The notes below the pieces were generated by a model that was given only the letters and a program-made list of their open reading frames with translations, was not told where the DNA came from and ran no database searches. The position numbers were made by a program, and so were the translations under genes. A stretch of DNA of 64,000 nt from Glaciecola blandensis. Its GTDB lineage: Bacteria > Pseudomonadota > Gammaproteobacteria > Enterobacterales > Alteromonadaceae. Below are positions 9,385 to 19,137 of this stretch, in pieces. The stretch is taken from contig NZ_JAVRIE010000001.1 of NCBI RefSeq assembly GCF_031846165.1, forward strand, positions 186,001-250,000, read 5' to 3'. Position 1 is the first letter of the stretch. Every line of letters begins with the position of its first letter.

Positions 9385-10500
9385 ATGACGACAACTACAA
9401 CTTCACCTATGGGTGCACAAACGAATTTTGAGCCTCGACATGATTGGACTGTTGAGGAAGTTAATGCCTTATATGAACTCCCTTTTAATGACTTGTTGTT
9501 TCAAGCTCAGTTGGCACATCGAACACATTTCGATCCGAATTATGTGCAAGTGAGCACATTACTTTCTATTAAAACTGGCGCATGCCCTGAAGATTGTAAA
9601 TATTGCCCACAAAGCGCGCGTTACGACACCGGTTTAGAAAAAGAACGTTTGATGGAAATTCAAAAAGTGATCGAGCGTGCAAAAGAAGCTAAACAGGCGG
9701 GCTCCACACGTTTTTGTATGGGCGCTGCTTGGCGTAACCCAAAAGAGCGTGATATGCCTTACGTTACTGAGATGGTAAAAGAAGTGAAGAAGCTAGGCAT
9801 GGAAACTTGCATGACATTAGGCATGTTAAGTCGAGAGCAGGCATTAGCACTTAAGCAAGCGGGCTTAGATTACTATAACCATAACCTCGATACTTCACCT
9901 GAATATTATGGTGATATTATTACTACACGTACTTACCAAGACCGTCTGGATACGCTAAGTAATGTAAGAGATGCCGGCATGCACGTTTGTTCCGGCGGTA
10001 TCGTGGGTATGGGCGAGACAGGGGATGATCGTTCAGGTTTATTAGTTCAGTTAGCTAACCTTGAAAGACATCCAGAAAGTGTACCGATCAATATGCTAGT
10101 CAAGGTTGAAGGAACGCCGCTGGATTCGGTAAAAGACTTAGAACCCTTCGAATTCATCCGAACCATTGCGATAGCAAGAATTATGATGCCAAAATCTTTT
10201 GTGCGTTTATCGGCGGGCCGCGAGTCAATGAATGAACAGATGCAAGCGCTTTGCTTCATGGCCGGTGCTAACAGTATCTTTTATGGGTGTAAATTGCTCA
10301 CAACATCTAATCCTGATACACATGAGGATGTCATGCTGTTTAAAAAGCTAGGTATTAACTCGAAGCAAACGAAAGACTATTCGGACGAAGCTTTCGAGGC
10401 GGCACTCAGTGAAGAAATAGCCCAAAAACAGAACGAGTCGCTGTATGTCGATGCTGCAGCCACAACTAAACAAGCAAGCAAACAAGCAGAGATACTTTAA
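9385..10500 (+). CDS. bioB: Biotin synthase
   Basis: Radical-SAM enzyme that inserts sulfur into dethiobiotin, the last step of biotin synthesis. 371 residues, slightly longer than E. coli BioB because of a low-complexity tail (DAAATTKQASKQAEIL). The radical-SAM cluster Cys67-x3-Cys71-x2-Cys74 is intact (ACPEDCKYCPQ). Other hallmarks are RFCMGAAWRNP, TCMTLGML, YYNHNLDTSPEYY, GIVGMGET and LSAGRESM, covering the residues around the second iron-sulfur cluster. AGTAGGAATA precedes the ATG. First gene of bioBFCD, with bioF 5 bases downstream. Confidence 0.97.
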   Translation: MTTTTTSPMGAQTNFEPRHDWTVEEVNALYELPFNDLLFQAQLAHRTHFDPNYVQVSTLLSIKTGACPEDCKYCPQSARYDTGLEKERLMEIQKVIERAKEAKQAGSTRFCMGAAWRNPKERDMPYVTEMVKEVKKLGMETCMTLGMLSREQALALKQAGLDYYNHNLDTSPEYYGDIITTRTYQDRLDTLSNVRDAGMHVCSGGIVGMGETGDDRSGLLVQLANLERHPESVPINMLVKVEGTPLDSVKDLEPFEFIRTIAIARIMMPKSFVRLSAGRESMNEQMQALCFMAGANSIFYGCKLLTTSNPDTHEDVMLFKKLGINSKQTKDYSDEAFEAALSEEIAQKQNESLYVDAAATTKQASKQAEIL

Positions 10501-10505
10501 CAGTA

Positions 10506-11705
10506 ATGGCCTTCGAGTTTATGCAGCAAGCATTAGCTGAACGAGAACGTTCAGCTTTGCTACGAAAGCGTGTTGTTATCGATAGCAATCATCAGTCAGT
10601 GATTGAGGTTGCTGGTGAACACTATATTAGCTTCTCTAGCAATGATTATTTAGGTCTTAGCCAGCACCCAGATGTGTTGCAGAGCTTTGCTGAAGGCCTG
10701 AGTTTATATGGTGCGAGTAGCAGTGCTTCTTCTGTAGTTACCGGCTATTCAATCGAGCATAAACGTTTAGAAGACGATATTTGTACACATACGAACATGC
10801 AAAGTGCCTTGTTATTTTCTAGTGGCTTTGCTGCTAATCAAGCGATTTGTAAGACGCTTTTTAGTACGACTAACAAGCGTTCACAAGCTTGTCATATTTT
10901 AGCTGACAAGTTTATGCATGCTTCATTCATCGATGGTGCAATGGGCGTTAGCGCTAATGCGCAGTTTTCACGATTCAAGCATAACGATACTCGGCATCTT
11001 CTACAGTTACTCGATAAAGTTCCCTCGAATGAAGATACCTTAGTCGTGAGTGAAGGTATTTTTAGTATGGATGGGGATGCTTGCGACTTGACTGGTATTC
11101 AACAGCAAATCAAAGAGCGCAGTAACAATGTATGGGTCATGTTGGATGATGCACATGCCATGGGAGTCCTAGGTGCACAAGGCATGGGGACATGTGATGC
11201 TAGCGACGCTGATGCTCAAAAAGTGGATGTCTTAATGGGGACATTTGGCAAAGCTGTAGGTACGCAAGGTGCTTTTGTCGCAAGTAATTCTGCCTTGGTA
11301 GAGTATTTAGTGAACTTCTCAAAAGAGTATATCTATAGCACGGCAATGCCAGCGGCCCAAGCCAGAGCTACGCTCACTAGTTTTCAGATTATGCGTAAGG
11401 GGATGGAACGAGAGAAGCTGCGCAATAATATTGCGTTATTTCAGATGCTTGCAACCGAGGCCCAACTACCCTTAATGGATGCAAATGGTCCCATTCAAGG
11501 TTTGATAATTGGGTCACCAGAGAAAGCCTTAGCCTTATCTGAAAAATTAAAGTCATTGGGAATATGGGTAATTGCAATACGCACTCCTACAGTGCCAAAG
11601 CACACTGACCGCCTGCGTATTACTATAAACGCTATGCATCAAGAGAGAGATATTAGAGCACTAGTTGATGCCCTTGTTTTGGCGATGTCGAGCATGGAAA
11701 AATGA
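10506..11705 (+). CDS. bioF: 8-amino-7-oxononanoate synthase
   Basis: PLP enzyme that condenses pimeloyl-ACP (or -CoA) with alanine, opening the biotin ring pathway. 399 residues, close to family length. Signatures: SFSSNDYLGLSQHP, the glycine/serine-rich GASSSASSVVTGY, LDDAHAMGVLG with the PLP-ring Asp and His, and the lysine about residue 249 in GTFGKAVGTQGAF. The start lies 5 bases past bioB and the stop overlaps the bioC start (ATGA), so translation is coupled. Confidence 0.96.
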   Translation: MAFEFMQQALAERERSALLRKRVVIDSNHQSVIEVAGEHYISFSSNDYLGLSQHPDVLQSFAEGLSLYGASSSASSVVTGYSIEHKRLEDDICTHTNMQSALLFSSGFAANQAICKTLFSTTNKRSQACHILADKFMHASFIDGAMGVSANAQFSRFKHNDTRHLLQLLDKVPSNEDTLVVSEGIFSMDGDACDLTGIQQQIKERSNNVWVMLDDAHAMGVLGAQGMGTCDASDADAQKVDVLMGTFGKAVGTQGAFVASNSALVEYLVNFSKEYIYSTAMPAAQARATLTSFQIMRKGMEREKLRNNIALFQMLATEAQLPLMDANGPIQGLIIGSPEKALALSEKLKSLGIWVIAIRTPTVPKHTDRLRITINAMHQERDIRALVDALVLAMSSMEK

Positions 11706-12595
11706 ACGTGAATAGCCAAATTGCACAGCACTTCTCTGCTGCTGCTGGTCAGTATGAGCAGCATGCTTGTGTGCAAGCTGAGATCGCTCAAGCGCTATTT
11801 GATCTTATGAACAAGGCAACACCATCACTCGATACTACTTGCGCAAGAATCGATAAAACCGTTTTGGATTTGGGGTGTGCGACAGGTGTCAACGCTGCAC
11901 AGCTTCATAACTACGCCGAATATTACCTTGGGATGGATATTTCACCTGGCATGCTGAAATACGCGGCTGCAAAGCTATCATCCTTACCCAATTCAACTAA
12001 TATGAGCCTGCATTTAGGGGATGCTGAAGCCTTACCTTTGCAGAGCAACAGCGTTGACTTGGTTTATTCTAGTATGGCATTACAATGGTGTAACAAACCA
12101 GCAAGTGCAATTGCCGAAATAAAGCGAGTGCTGAAACCTGGCGGCGAAGCTTTCTTAGCAATCATGTTAGGTGGTTCTATGCACGAGTTGCATGACGCAT
12201 GGGCACAACTAGGTTTGCCCAGTAGGGTCAATGAGTTTGCCGATGCGCATGCGTGGCTAAAGGCCAGCTCAATCGAGAGCACAAGCTTGAATTGTAGGCA
12301 TGAATTTTCTTGTTTTACAGAATGGCATACTAATAGTTTATCAATGCTAAAAGGCTTAAAAGCGGTCGGGGCGGATACTAAGCAGGCAAGCGAAGAAAAA
12401 GTGACTCCGGATAGGCCGAGCAAGCAGATGATTATGCGGAGTGAACTCAAGGCCTTAGACCAGCAAATGTTTGCCACAGCAAAAGGTTATCCTTTGAGTT
12501 ATGAAGTTGTGTTTTTGCACTTAAGTAAACTCAAGCATGACCAAGAACTTCTTTCTTTCGAAAAAGCTCCTCTTTGTACTTTAGGAAATAAATAA
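11702..12595 (+). CDS. bioC: Malonyl-ACP O-methyltransferase
   Basis: Methylates malonyl-ACP so that fatty-acid enzymes can build pimeloyl-ACP methyl ester, the biotin precursor. 297 residues. The SAM-binding motif I is VLDLGCATGVNAAQL (about residues 56-70), followed by MDIS at the end of the second strand, GDAEALPLQ and the typical BioC motif SSMALQWC. The residue 205-245 loop (rich in Lys and Ser) is somewhat longer than usual. It overlaps bioF by 4 bases and abuts bioD. The esterase BioH, needed to remove the methyl group, is not next to it. Confidence 0.93.
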   Translation: MNVNSQIAQHFSAAAGQYEQHACVQAEIAQALFDLMNKATPSLDTTCARIDKTVLDLGCATGVNAAQLHNYAEYYLGMDISPGMLKYAAAKLSSLPNSTNMSLHLGDAEALPLQSNSVDLVYSSMALQWCNKPASAIAEIKRVLKPGGEAFLAIMLGGSMHELHDAWAQLGLPSRVNEFADAHAWLKASSIESTSLNCRHEFSCFTEWHTNSLSMLKGLKAVGADTKQASEEKVTPDRPSKQMIMRSELKALDQQMFATAKGYPLSYEVVFLHLSKLKHDQELLSFEKAPLCTLGNK

Positions 12596-13270
12596 ATGAA
12601 GCACGTTTTTGTGACCGGTACTGATACAGATGCGGGTAAAACATTTGTGAGTGTTTTATTGCTCAAGGCCTTGAACAAACAGAATTATCTAACCATCGGT
12701 TTTAAGCCCATCGCTGCTGGCTGTGAGTGGCATGATGGTGTATTGAAAAATGCTGATGCGCTAGCGTTGCAATCTGCCGCTAGCGTCAAGTTACCCTATG
12801 AAAAAGTCAATCCTATTAGTTTTGAACCGCCTATTGCACCGCATATTGCTGCTCAGCTTTGCGGCCAGACTTTGTCGTTGTCACAAATTTCAGGTGCTTT
12901 TGATGAGCTTCGCGAAGTGCCAGCCGATTTAGTTTTAGTCGAAGGGGCTGGTGGTTGGAGATTACCCTTATCCGCACCAAGCGATGGTGATCATGCTCTG
13001 TATCTATCAGACTGGGTCGCACAACAAAAGTTGCCGGTCATATTAGTCGTCGGCATGAAGCTTGGATGCTTAAATCATGCTCTGTTAAGTTATGAACAAA
13101 TAAAACGAGATGGTTTAGAAGTTGTCGGTTGGGTGGCAAATCAAATGCAGAGCGACATGCTACATTACCAAGAAAATCTAGCGACACTTAAGGCCGCCAT
13201 CAGCGAGCCTATGCTCGCCGAAGTGAAGTATCAAGCAACCTCGCTAGAGTTACTTTCACCTTTATTATAG
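12596..13270 (+). CDS. bioD: Dethiobiotin synthetase
   Basis: ATP-dependent enzyme that closes the ureido ring of dethiobiotin using CO2 and diaminopelargonate. 224 residues, standard length. P-loop GTDTDAGKT at residues 7-15, substrate-lysine region GFKPIAAGCE, and the switch-like LVEGAGGWRLPLS. The ATG follows the bioC stop with no gap. The last codons overlap the 3' end of pepE on the other strand by 6 bases, so the operon ends in a tail-to-tail overlap with no separate terminator visible. Confidence 0.96.
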   Translation: MKHVFVTGTDTDAGKTFVSVLLLKALNKQNYLTIGFKPIAAGCEWHDGVLKNADALALQSAASVKLPYEKVNPISFEPPIAPHIAAQLCGQTLSLSQISGAFDELREVPADLVLVEGAGGWRLPLSAPSDGDHALYLSDWVAQQKLPVILVVGMKLGCLNHALLSYEQIKRDGLEVVGWVANQMQSDMLHYQENLATLKAAISEPMLAEVKYQATSLELLSPLL

Positions 13271-13969
13271 AAATTCATTCAAGTCGGTTGCCTGAGTGAT
13301 GTCACTTTTTTCTTTACCTAAGAAAAGCGTGCCATTTAAGGGGCCGATGAGCCGTAGCTTATTATTCTCACGCAGTAGTGCACTTCCTTCTTGGATCCCG
13401 ATAACGGCGGTATCTGGATTAACGACACAAAACTCTGCAATACGTTGGTCCCGTGTTTCACCATTGTGACCGGGGGGCACGTAGTTCGTATAATGTGGGT
13501 TTAATTGAGCTGAAATAAAACCGAAGCTATTGAAACTTGGTGGCTCGACAATGGGCATGTCATTTGTGGTTTTAATACTTAAACCACATACATTTGAGCC
13601 GGCGCTCCAGCCAATGTAAGGCATACCACGCGCTACTTTATTTTTAATCTCTGGTAACAAATTTTGCTGATAAAGCTCATTAAGCATATTAAAGGTGTTG
13701 CCGCCACCAATCATAATAGCTTCAGCTTGGCGGATGGCTTCGATAGGATCTCCAGCTTCATGAATTCCGTTGATCTTATAACTAGGAAGAGCCTCTTGCA
13801 CTTTCTTTGTATATTCTGTCCATGACATTGTTACGCCTGCGTAGGGAATGAACAGAACATTGCGACACTCTTTCAGATGATCCGCAATCATTGATTGAGC
13901 ATGCTCTAAATATGCTTCATTTCCTTTGCGAGAACTACTTAACATCAGCACTTTGGCTTTCTCGTACAT
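13265..13969 (-). CDS. pepE: Dipeptidase E (alpha-aspartyl dipeptidase)
   Basis: Cytoplasmic serine peptidase of family S51 that splits N-terminal aspartyl dipeptides. 234 residues against 229 in E. coli, and alignable throughout: VLFIPYAGVT, GGGNTFNMLNELY, the nucleophile Ser in GWSAGSN, TTNDMPIVEPPSF and the His region LNPHYTN. It converges on bioD with a 6-base overlap. It lies on the same strand as acnA, 155 bases downstream of it and past that gene's terminator, so it is probably a separate transcript. Confidence 0.93.
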   Translation of the reverse strand: MYEKAKVLMLSSSRKGNEAYLEHAQSMIADHLKECRNVLFIPYAGVTMSWTEYTKKVQEALPSYKINGIHEAGDPIEAIRQAEAIMIGGGNTFNMLNELYQQNLLPEIKNKVARGMPYIGWSAGSNVCGLSIKTTNDMPIVEPPSFNSFGFISAQLNPHYTNYVPPGHNGETRDQRIAEFCVVNPDTAVIGIQEGSALLRENNKLRLIGPLNGTLFLGKEKSDITQATDLNEFL

Positions 13970-14053
13970 ATTAAATACCGTTTAAATTTCTATGCTCAGA
14001 ATGTTATCAATTTACACCGCGAACTTACATTAAAATTGCAGCAATTTGATAGT

Positions 14054-14080
14054 AGGTAGGTGATAAAATATCACCTACCT
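14054..14080 (-). terminator. Hairpin terminator downstream of acnA
   Basis: A perfect 12-bp inverted repeat (AGGTAGGTGATA / TATCACCTACCT) with a three-base loop, 44 bases past the acnA stop codon. There is no strong T-run behind it on the minus strand, so it may act as a transcript-end stabilising hairpin as much as a classical terminator. Confidence 0.65.
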
Positions 14081-14123
14081 TGATTGCTAGCCGAGATCAG
14101 AATGATTCAACTTTTGCGATAAT

Positions 14124-16841
14124 TTATGACGCCAAGCTACGCAGCACATAATGTAAAATGCCGCCATGCTGGTAGTAGTGCCATTCACTTTGCGTATCAA
14201 TTCTAACCTTAGCAGTAAACTCAATGCGCTCGCCATCCTCTTTTTCAGCGATTACATTAATTGACTTCGGTTTGTCCGCAAGACTACCAAATGTATAAGA
14301 CTCTTTGCCATCTAAGCCCAAGTCATCTGCATTTTGATCGTCAGCAAACTCTAATGGTAAAACGCCAAAACCAACTAAATTAGAGCGATGAATTCGTTCA
14401 TAGCTTTGAGCAATCACCACTTCGATGCCGAGTAATTTAGTGCCTTTTGCTGCCCAGTCTCGACTAGAGCCAGTGCCATACTCCTTTCCAGCTAGCACAA
14501 CAAGAGGTGTTTTACTTTCCTTATATCGCATCGCTGCGTCATAGATACTGGTTACATCTTGGTCTGGCCAATAGGTTGTGAAACCTCCCTCAGTACCCGG
14601 TGCCAATTGGTTACGTAAGCGGGTGTTTGCAAAAGTACCACGCATCATTACTTCGTGGTTACCTCGCCTTGAGCCCAAACTATTAAAGTCTTTTTGGGCG
14701 ACACTATGGCTGTCTAAATATTCACCTGCAGGGCTTTTGGCTTGAATCGCACCCGCCGGTGAAATATGGTCAGTGGTAATAGAGTCACCCACTTTAACGA
14801 TACATCTGGCATCTTTAATGTCAGATAAGCTCGCAATATCCTTACTTAAACCATCAAAATAGGGCGGGTTGCGAACATAAGTCGACTCTGGCCATGCATA
14901 GTTTTCACCTTCAGGGGTAGACAGCTCTTGCCATTGTGGCGTGCCATCAAACACGTCGGCATACTTTTCTTTATAAAGTTCTGCAGAAATCGAGCTGGTC
15001 ACTTTCTCATTTATTTCTTGTTGGCTTGGCCAAATATCCTTCAGGTAGACAGGGTCATTGTTTTCATCGAAGCCTAATGCATCTTCTGCGATATTAATGG
15101 TCATGGAGCCAGCCAAAGCATATGCAACTACCAGAGGTGGTGACGCAAGATAGTTAGCTCGCACGTCTTGGTGTATTCGACCTTCGAAGTTACGATTCCC
15201 GGAAAGTACCGAGCAAGCGGTTAGGTTTCCTTTGTTAATAGCCGCGCTAACAGCTTCAGGTAAGGGGCCCGAGTTACCAATACATGTAGTACAACCAAAG
15301 CCTACAATATCAAAACCGAGCTCATTTAAAGAACCCATCACCCCTGCGTTTTCCAAGTATGCCGGGACGACTTGAGAGCCTGGAGCAAGCGAGGTTTTCA
15401 CCCATGGTTTGACCTTTAATCCCCGTGCGATAGCTTTTTGAGCAACCAAGCCCGCAGCAATCATAACATCTGGATTCGAGGTGTTTGTGCAAGACGTGAT
15501 TGCAGCAATAACGATGTCACCATGTTGCAACTGTGTTTTTTGCCCATTTATTTCAATAGGGACTGCATTTTCTCTTGGTTCCTGACCAATGGCATTGGCA
15601 CCACCTTCGTCAGCAAATTGAGAGACATTGTTATCCTCAAGTTCGACACCCAAAATTTGCATGTGCTCAACAAAAGCACCTTTTGCCTCCGATAGTGCAA
15701 TTCGATCCTGTGGTCTTTTGGGGCCCGCAATGCTGGGCACAACATCGCTCAAATCTAAGGCGAGTGTGGCACTATAATTGGCGGGTGCTTCACCATCTTC
15801 TCGCCACATTCCTTGCGCTTTTGCATAGGCTTCAACAATCGCAATTTGTTCTGTACTACGTCCACTGAGAGCTAAGTAATTTAAAGTGGCATCGTCGACT
15901 GGAAAGATACCGCAGGTTGCGCCATATTCAGGCGCCATGTTGGCAATTGTTGCTCTATCTGCAAGGGGAAGATTAGCTAATCCATCACCATAAAATTCAA
16001 CAAACTTACCGACCACACCTTTTTTACGGAGCATCTCTACTACAGTCAATACTAAATCGGTAGCCGTTGCGCCTTCTGCTAATGCGCCACTCAGCTCAAA
16101 CCCGACCACTTCTGGCAGCAACATGCTGATTGGTTGACCAAGCATAGCTGCTTCAGCTTCTATTCCGCCAACTCCCCAACCTAATATACCCAAGCCATTG
16201 ATCATGGTTGTGTGGCTGTCAGTGCCAACTAATGTATCTGGATATAACATCGCATCGTCAGTGTCTTGCATGACCACCTGACCAAGGTACTCTAAGTTGA
16301 CTTGATGCACTATTCCGGTGCCAGGTGGCACAACCCGAAAGTTCTTAAAGGCTTTTTGACCCCAGCGCAGAAACTGATAACGTTCTTGGTTACGTTCAAA
16401 CTCTCTTTCAGTATTCTTTCTCAACGCTGAATCATCGCCAAAGTAGTCAACCATTACCGAATGGTCAATGACTAGGTCGACGGGAACTTGAGGGTTAATG
16501 GCCTTGGCTTCACCGCCAAGGTTGACAACGGCATCGCGCATAGCCGCTAAATCGACGATAGCGGGAACCCCGGTAAAGTCCTGCAGAACAACGCGAGCAG
16601 GGGTAAATGCAATTTGCGCGGAGGGCTCTGCATCACTTTGCCAATTGATAACCTCTTCGATATCTTTTTCACTCACATGAAGGTCATCAAAATTACGCAA
16701 TAGATTTTCAAGTAGTACCTTGATTGAGTAGGGGAGTTTACTCACTTTATCTTGTGCTGAAAGCTTACCTAAATCGTAAAACTGATACGTTTTTCCTTCT
16801 ACTTCAAGCTGATTCTGAGTGTTAAATTTATTTTTACTCAT
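14124..16841 (-). CDS. acnA: Aconitate hydratase A
   Basis: Iron-sulfur enzyme of the citric acid cycle that isomerises citrate to isocitrate through cis-aconitate. 905 residues, close to E. coli AcnA (891). The three cluster cysteines lie in ITSCTNTSNP and GCTTCIGNSGPL. Other marks are LVIDHSVMVDYFG, GTDSHTTMINGLGILGWGVGGIEAEA, VGDSITTDHISPAG and the C-terminal swivel domain (KEYGTGSSRDWAAKGT). The fumarase gene lies just upstream on the same strand, so two citric-acid-cycle enzymes sit side by side, though a hairpin separates them. Confidence 0.97.
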   Translation of the reverse strand: MSKNKFNTQNQLEVEGKTYQFYDLGKLSAQDKVSKLPYSIKVLLENLLRNFDDLHVSEKDIEEVINWQSDAEPSAQIAFTPARVVLQDFTGVPAIVDLAAMRDAVVNLGGEAKAINPQVPVDLVIDHSVMVDYFGDDSALRKNTEREFERNQERYQFLRWGQKAFKNFRVVPPGTGIVHQVNLEYLGQVVMQDTDDAMLYPDTLVGTDSHTTMINGLGILGWGVGGIEAEAAMLGQPISMLLPEVVGFELSGALAEGATATDLVLTVVEMLRKKGVVGKFVEFYGDGLANLPLADRATIANMAPEYGATCGIFPVDDATLNYLALSGRSTEQIAIVEAYAKAQGMWREDGEAPANYSATLALDLSDVVPSIAGPKRPQDRIALSEAKGAFVEHMQILGVELEDNNVSQFADEGGANAIGQEPRENAVPIEINGQKTQLQHGDIVIAAITSCTNTSNPDVMIAAGLVAQKAIARGLKVKPWVKTSLAPGSQVVPAYLENAGVMGSLNELGFDIVGFGCTTCIGNSGPLPEAVSAAINKGNLTACSVLSGNRNFEGRIHQDVRANYLASPPLVVAYALAGSMTINIAEDALGFDENNDPVYLKDIWPSQQEINEKVTSSISAELYKEKYADVFDGTPQWQELSTPEGENYAWPESTYVRNPPYFDGLSKDIASLSDIKDARCIVKVGDSITTDHISPAGAIQAKSPAGEYLDSHSVAQKDFNSLGSRRGNHEVMMRGTFANTRLRNQLAPGTEGGFTTYWPDQDVTSIYDAAMRYKESKTPLVVLAGKEYGTGSSRDWAAKGTKLLGIEVVIAQSYERIHRSNLVGFGVLPLEFADDQNADDLGLDGKESYTFGSLADKPKSINVIAEKEDGERIEFTAKVRIDTQSEWHYYQHGGILHYVLRSLAS

Positions 16842-16936
16842 CCTAATCTCCAGTTCGTGATTGGTTTGGCGTGATCGTCGCTACGCTACTTATACTTTCG
16901 TTTAATATTAGCACTTAAAATAGAATTCGCTTATGT

Positions 16937-16964
16937 AAGTAAAAAAGCGCTAGCGGATTTACTT
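16937..16964 (-). terminator. Possible terminator between fumC and acnA
   Basis: AAGTAAA and TTTACTT arms (7 bp) enclose a small GC-rich palindrome (CGCTAGCG); on the minus strand a run of six T residues falls in the second arm. It sits 9 bases past the fumC stop. Weak, possibly partial termination. Confidence 0.45.
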
Positions 16965-16972
16965 TTGTAACT

Positions 16973-18343
16973 TTAGCTGGTGTTTTTGTTGCTGCGATGT
17001 TCATTTGTCAACTTGCTGGGGTCCATGTAAGTTTTTAAATCGGCTCGCGATATACCAGATAGCTCTTCAGCCACATCTAATACTGAACGTTGCTCATGGA
17101 AGCTTTTTTCAGCAATTTCTGCGCACTTATCATAGCCTAGTTTATCGACTAAACTCGTCACCAAGATGGGGTTCCGCCAAAGTTTATCGCTTATGTGATC
17201 GTGGTTAACGGTCATACCGTCAATCGCCTTTTCAGCCAAGGCTGTGCTTGCGTTGCTTAATAGTTCAATGCTCTGAATGATATTAAATGCGATGAGCGGT
17301 AACATGGTATTCAATTGAAAGTTGCCAGCTTGGCCACCTAAAGAAATAGCAAAATCATTGCCTTGAACCTGAGTGCAGGCCATTAAAACGGATTCTGGGA
17401 TAACTGGGTTTACCTTACCGGGCATGATGCTACTGCCTGCTTGCAGTTTTTTAAGCGTGATTTCACCTAAACCACTCGTTGGGCCGCTTCTCAACCAACG
17501 TAGGTCATTGGCTATTTTGCTCAAGCTTAATGCCGTTGAACGTAAAGAGCCACTTAGTGCAACAACAGCATCTTGCGAACTGATTGCCGCAAAATGGTTA
17601 TCCGCCTCTTTAAATTGCAAGTTAAGACGTTTATTAATGTTTTTAGTGACTTCCTCACCAAATTGAGGGTGTGTATTAATACCTGTCCCAATTGCGCTGC
17701 CACCCACCGCAAGTTCCAGCAATTGAGGAAAACACACTTCAACATGAGATTTGGCGTTTTTTATTTGTGCTGACCAGCCACTGAGCTCTTGTCCAAAAGT
17801 CATCGGCACTGCATCCATAAGGTGGGTGCGACCAGTTTTAATCGTTTTTCGATTAGCGTGTGCTTGCTCATCTATTTTATCCGCAAGGTGATCAAGTGCA
17901 GGTAACAACGATTCAGACACACTAAAAGCAGCGCTAATGTGAATGCAAGAAGGAATAATATCATTGGAACTTTGGCCACAATTGACGTGGTCATTTGGAT
18001 GAACTGCTGCCCCCGTCGATGCTGAAGCGAGCTTTGCAATGACTTCATTGGCGTTCATATTGGTACTTGTACCAGAGCCCGTTTGAAAAACATCGACATT
18101 AAACTGGTCGTCATGAATACCTTCGGCAACTTCAATGGCGGCTCTCTGTATAGCTGTGCTTATCTCTGGTTCTAGCTTACCTAAATCTCTATTTGCTTTG
18201 GCACAAGCGTATTTCAGTAGACCAAGTGAGCGAATAAACATTCGCGGCATTGTTAACTGGCTAATTTGGAAGTTCTCTAAGGCTTTTTCTGTTTCTTGGC
18301 CATATAGAATGCTTTCTGGATTAGATTTTTGCTTAAATGACAT
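16973..18343 (-). CDS. fumC: Fumarate hydratase class II
   Basis: Converts fumarate to malate without an iron-sulfur cluster. 456 residues, normal for FumC. Family signatures: QTGSGTSTNMNANEVIA, HPNDHVNCGQSSND, TGRTHLMDAVPMTFGQE and the catalytic-serine loop GSSIMPGKVNPV. The ATG at 18343 has AAGG 7 bases upstream; an upstream in-frame TTG at 18361 has no support. It is 26 bases downstream of the PRC-barrel gene on the same strand and may be co-transcribed with it. Confidence 0.95.
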   Translation of the reverse strand: MSFKQKSNPESILYGQETEKALENFQISQLTMPRMFIRSLGLLKYACAKANRDLGKLEPEISTAIQRAAIEVAEGIHDDQFNVDVFQTGSGTSTNMNANEVIAKLASASTGAAVHPNDHVNCGQSSNDIIPSCIHISAAFSVSESLLPALDHLADKIDEQAHANRKTIKTGRTHLMDAVPMTFGQELSGWSAQIKNAKSHVEVCFPQLLELAVGGSAIGTGINTHPQFGEEVTKNINKRLNLQFKEADNHFAAISSQDAVVALSGSLRSTALSLSKIANDLRWLRSGPTSGLGEITLKKLQAGSSIMPGKVNPVIPESVLMACTQVQGNDFAISLGGQAGNFQLNTMLPLIAFNIIQSIELLSNASTALAEKAIDGMTVNHDHISDKLWRNPILVTSLVDKLGYDKCAEIAEKSFHEQRSVLDVAEELSGISRADLKTYMDPSKLTNEHRSNKNTS

Positions 18344-18369
18344 TGTCTGCCTTAGGAGCAATTGCCCCG

Positions 18370-19137
18370 TTAGGTCAATGAAGTCACTTTTTGAGAAAGT
18401 GAATGACGAACACTTTCCAAATAACTAAGTTCATTCAGAGATTCTGGCTTGTATTCAGGACACGCACGCACTTGTTCGAGCGTGAGATCGCACATCAGTG
18501 CTTGCGATGACCAACTGATTTCTGAAAATTGACTCGGCAACATCAGGACTTTCTTGCCGCCTGGTAGCCAATCCCTAGTATCGACCACAATGTAGTCAAG
18601 TGACCAAGTATAGGTATCTAAAATGAAGTCATACACATGCCCTTTAGCGCCATCTGTGGCGATAATTCCATAGTGCATAATTTCACGGATTGAACGCAGG
18701 TGGTTGTGACGGGTTTCTTCTTCCGCTTCTTCTAGTCGCGTTTTTTTACTGGCGACATCATCATCGGCTAAAGCGGTAGGGTAAGCGTGATCGCCCCAAA
18801 CACTCGGGCCTATCCAATAGTAACCATAACCAAAGTAATCAAAATATGCTTTCTCAAACTCTCGTGAAACAGGCGTCTCTGAATCTGCAGATGGAGCAGC
18901 CTTCACTTGTTCCTTAGAAATAGAAACAAGCACTTCTTCTCCCTGTATATTTAATTCGTCCAACGCTACAGGCGAAATCAAGGCCTTATGACTCATTGGC
19001 ATCCAGGTGTTGGTATCGGCGACCAAAAAGCGCGATGTCCACGAACGATCATCAATCAACAGATCATACGCTTTACCGACGGTACCGTTGTTTGCTTTTA
19101 TCACAAAACTTAACACTTCGTTTAAGCTGATGAGCAT
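18370..19137 (-). CDS. PRC-barrel domain protein with two barrel repeats
   Basis: 255 residues with two similar halves. Residues about 1-80 and 165-245 each read as a PRC-barrel: GTVGKAYDLLIDDRSWTSRFLVADTNTW in the first and GAKGHVYDFILDTYTW, then YIVVDTRDWLPGGKKVLMLP, in the second. The linker carries an aromatic stretch (YFDYFGYGYYWIGPSVWG) and an acidic, charged segment. Such tandem PRC proteins occur widely in proteobacteria with unknown roles; PRC barrels in general bind RNA-processing or photosynthetic partners. No signal peptide. ATG start with a purine-rich site (agggaggc) upstream. Confidence 0.85.
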   Translation of the reverse strand: MLISLNEVLSFVIKANNGTVGKAYDLLIDDRSWTSRFLVADTNTWMPMSHKALISPVALDELNIQGEEVLVSISKEQVKAAPSADSETPVSREFEKAYFDYFGYGYYWIGPSVWGDHAYPTALADDDVASKKTRLEEAEEETRHNHLRSIREIMHYGIIATDGAKGHVYDFILDTYTWSLDYIVVDTRDWLPGGKKVLMLPSQFSEISWSSQALMCDLTLEQVRACPEYKPESLNELSYLESVRHSLSQKVTSLT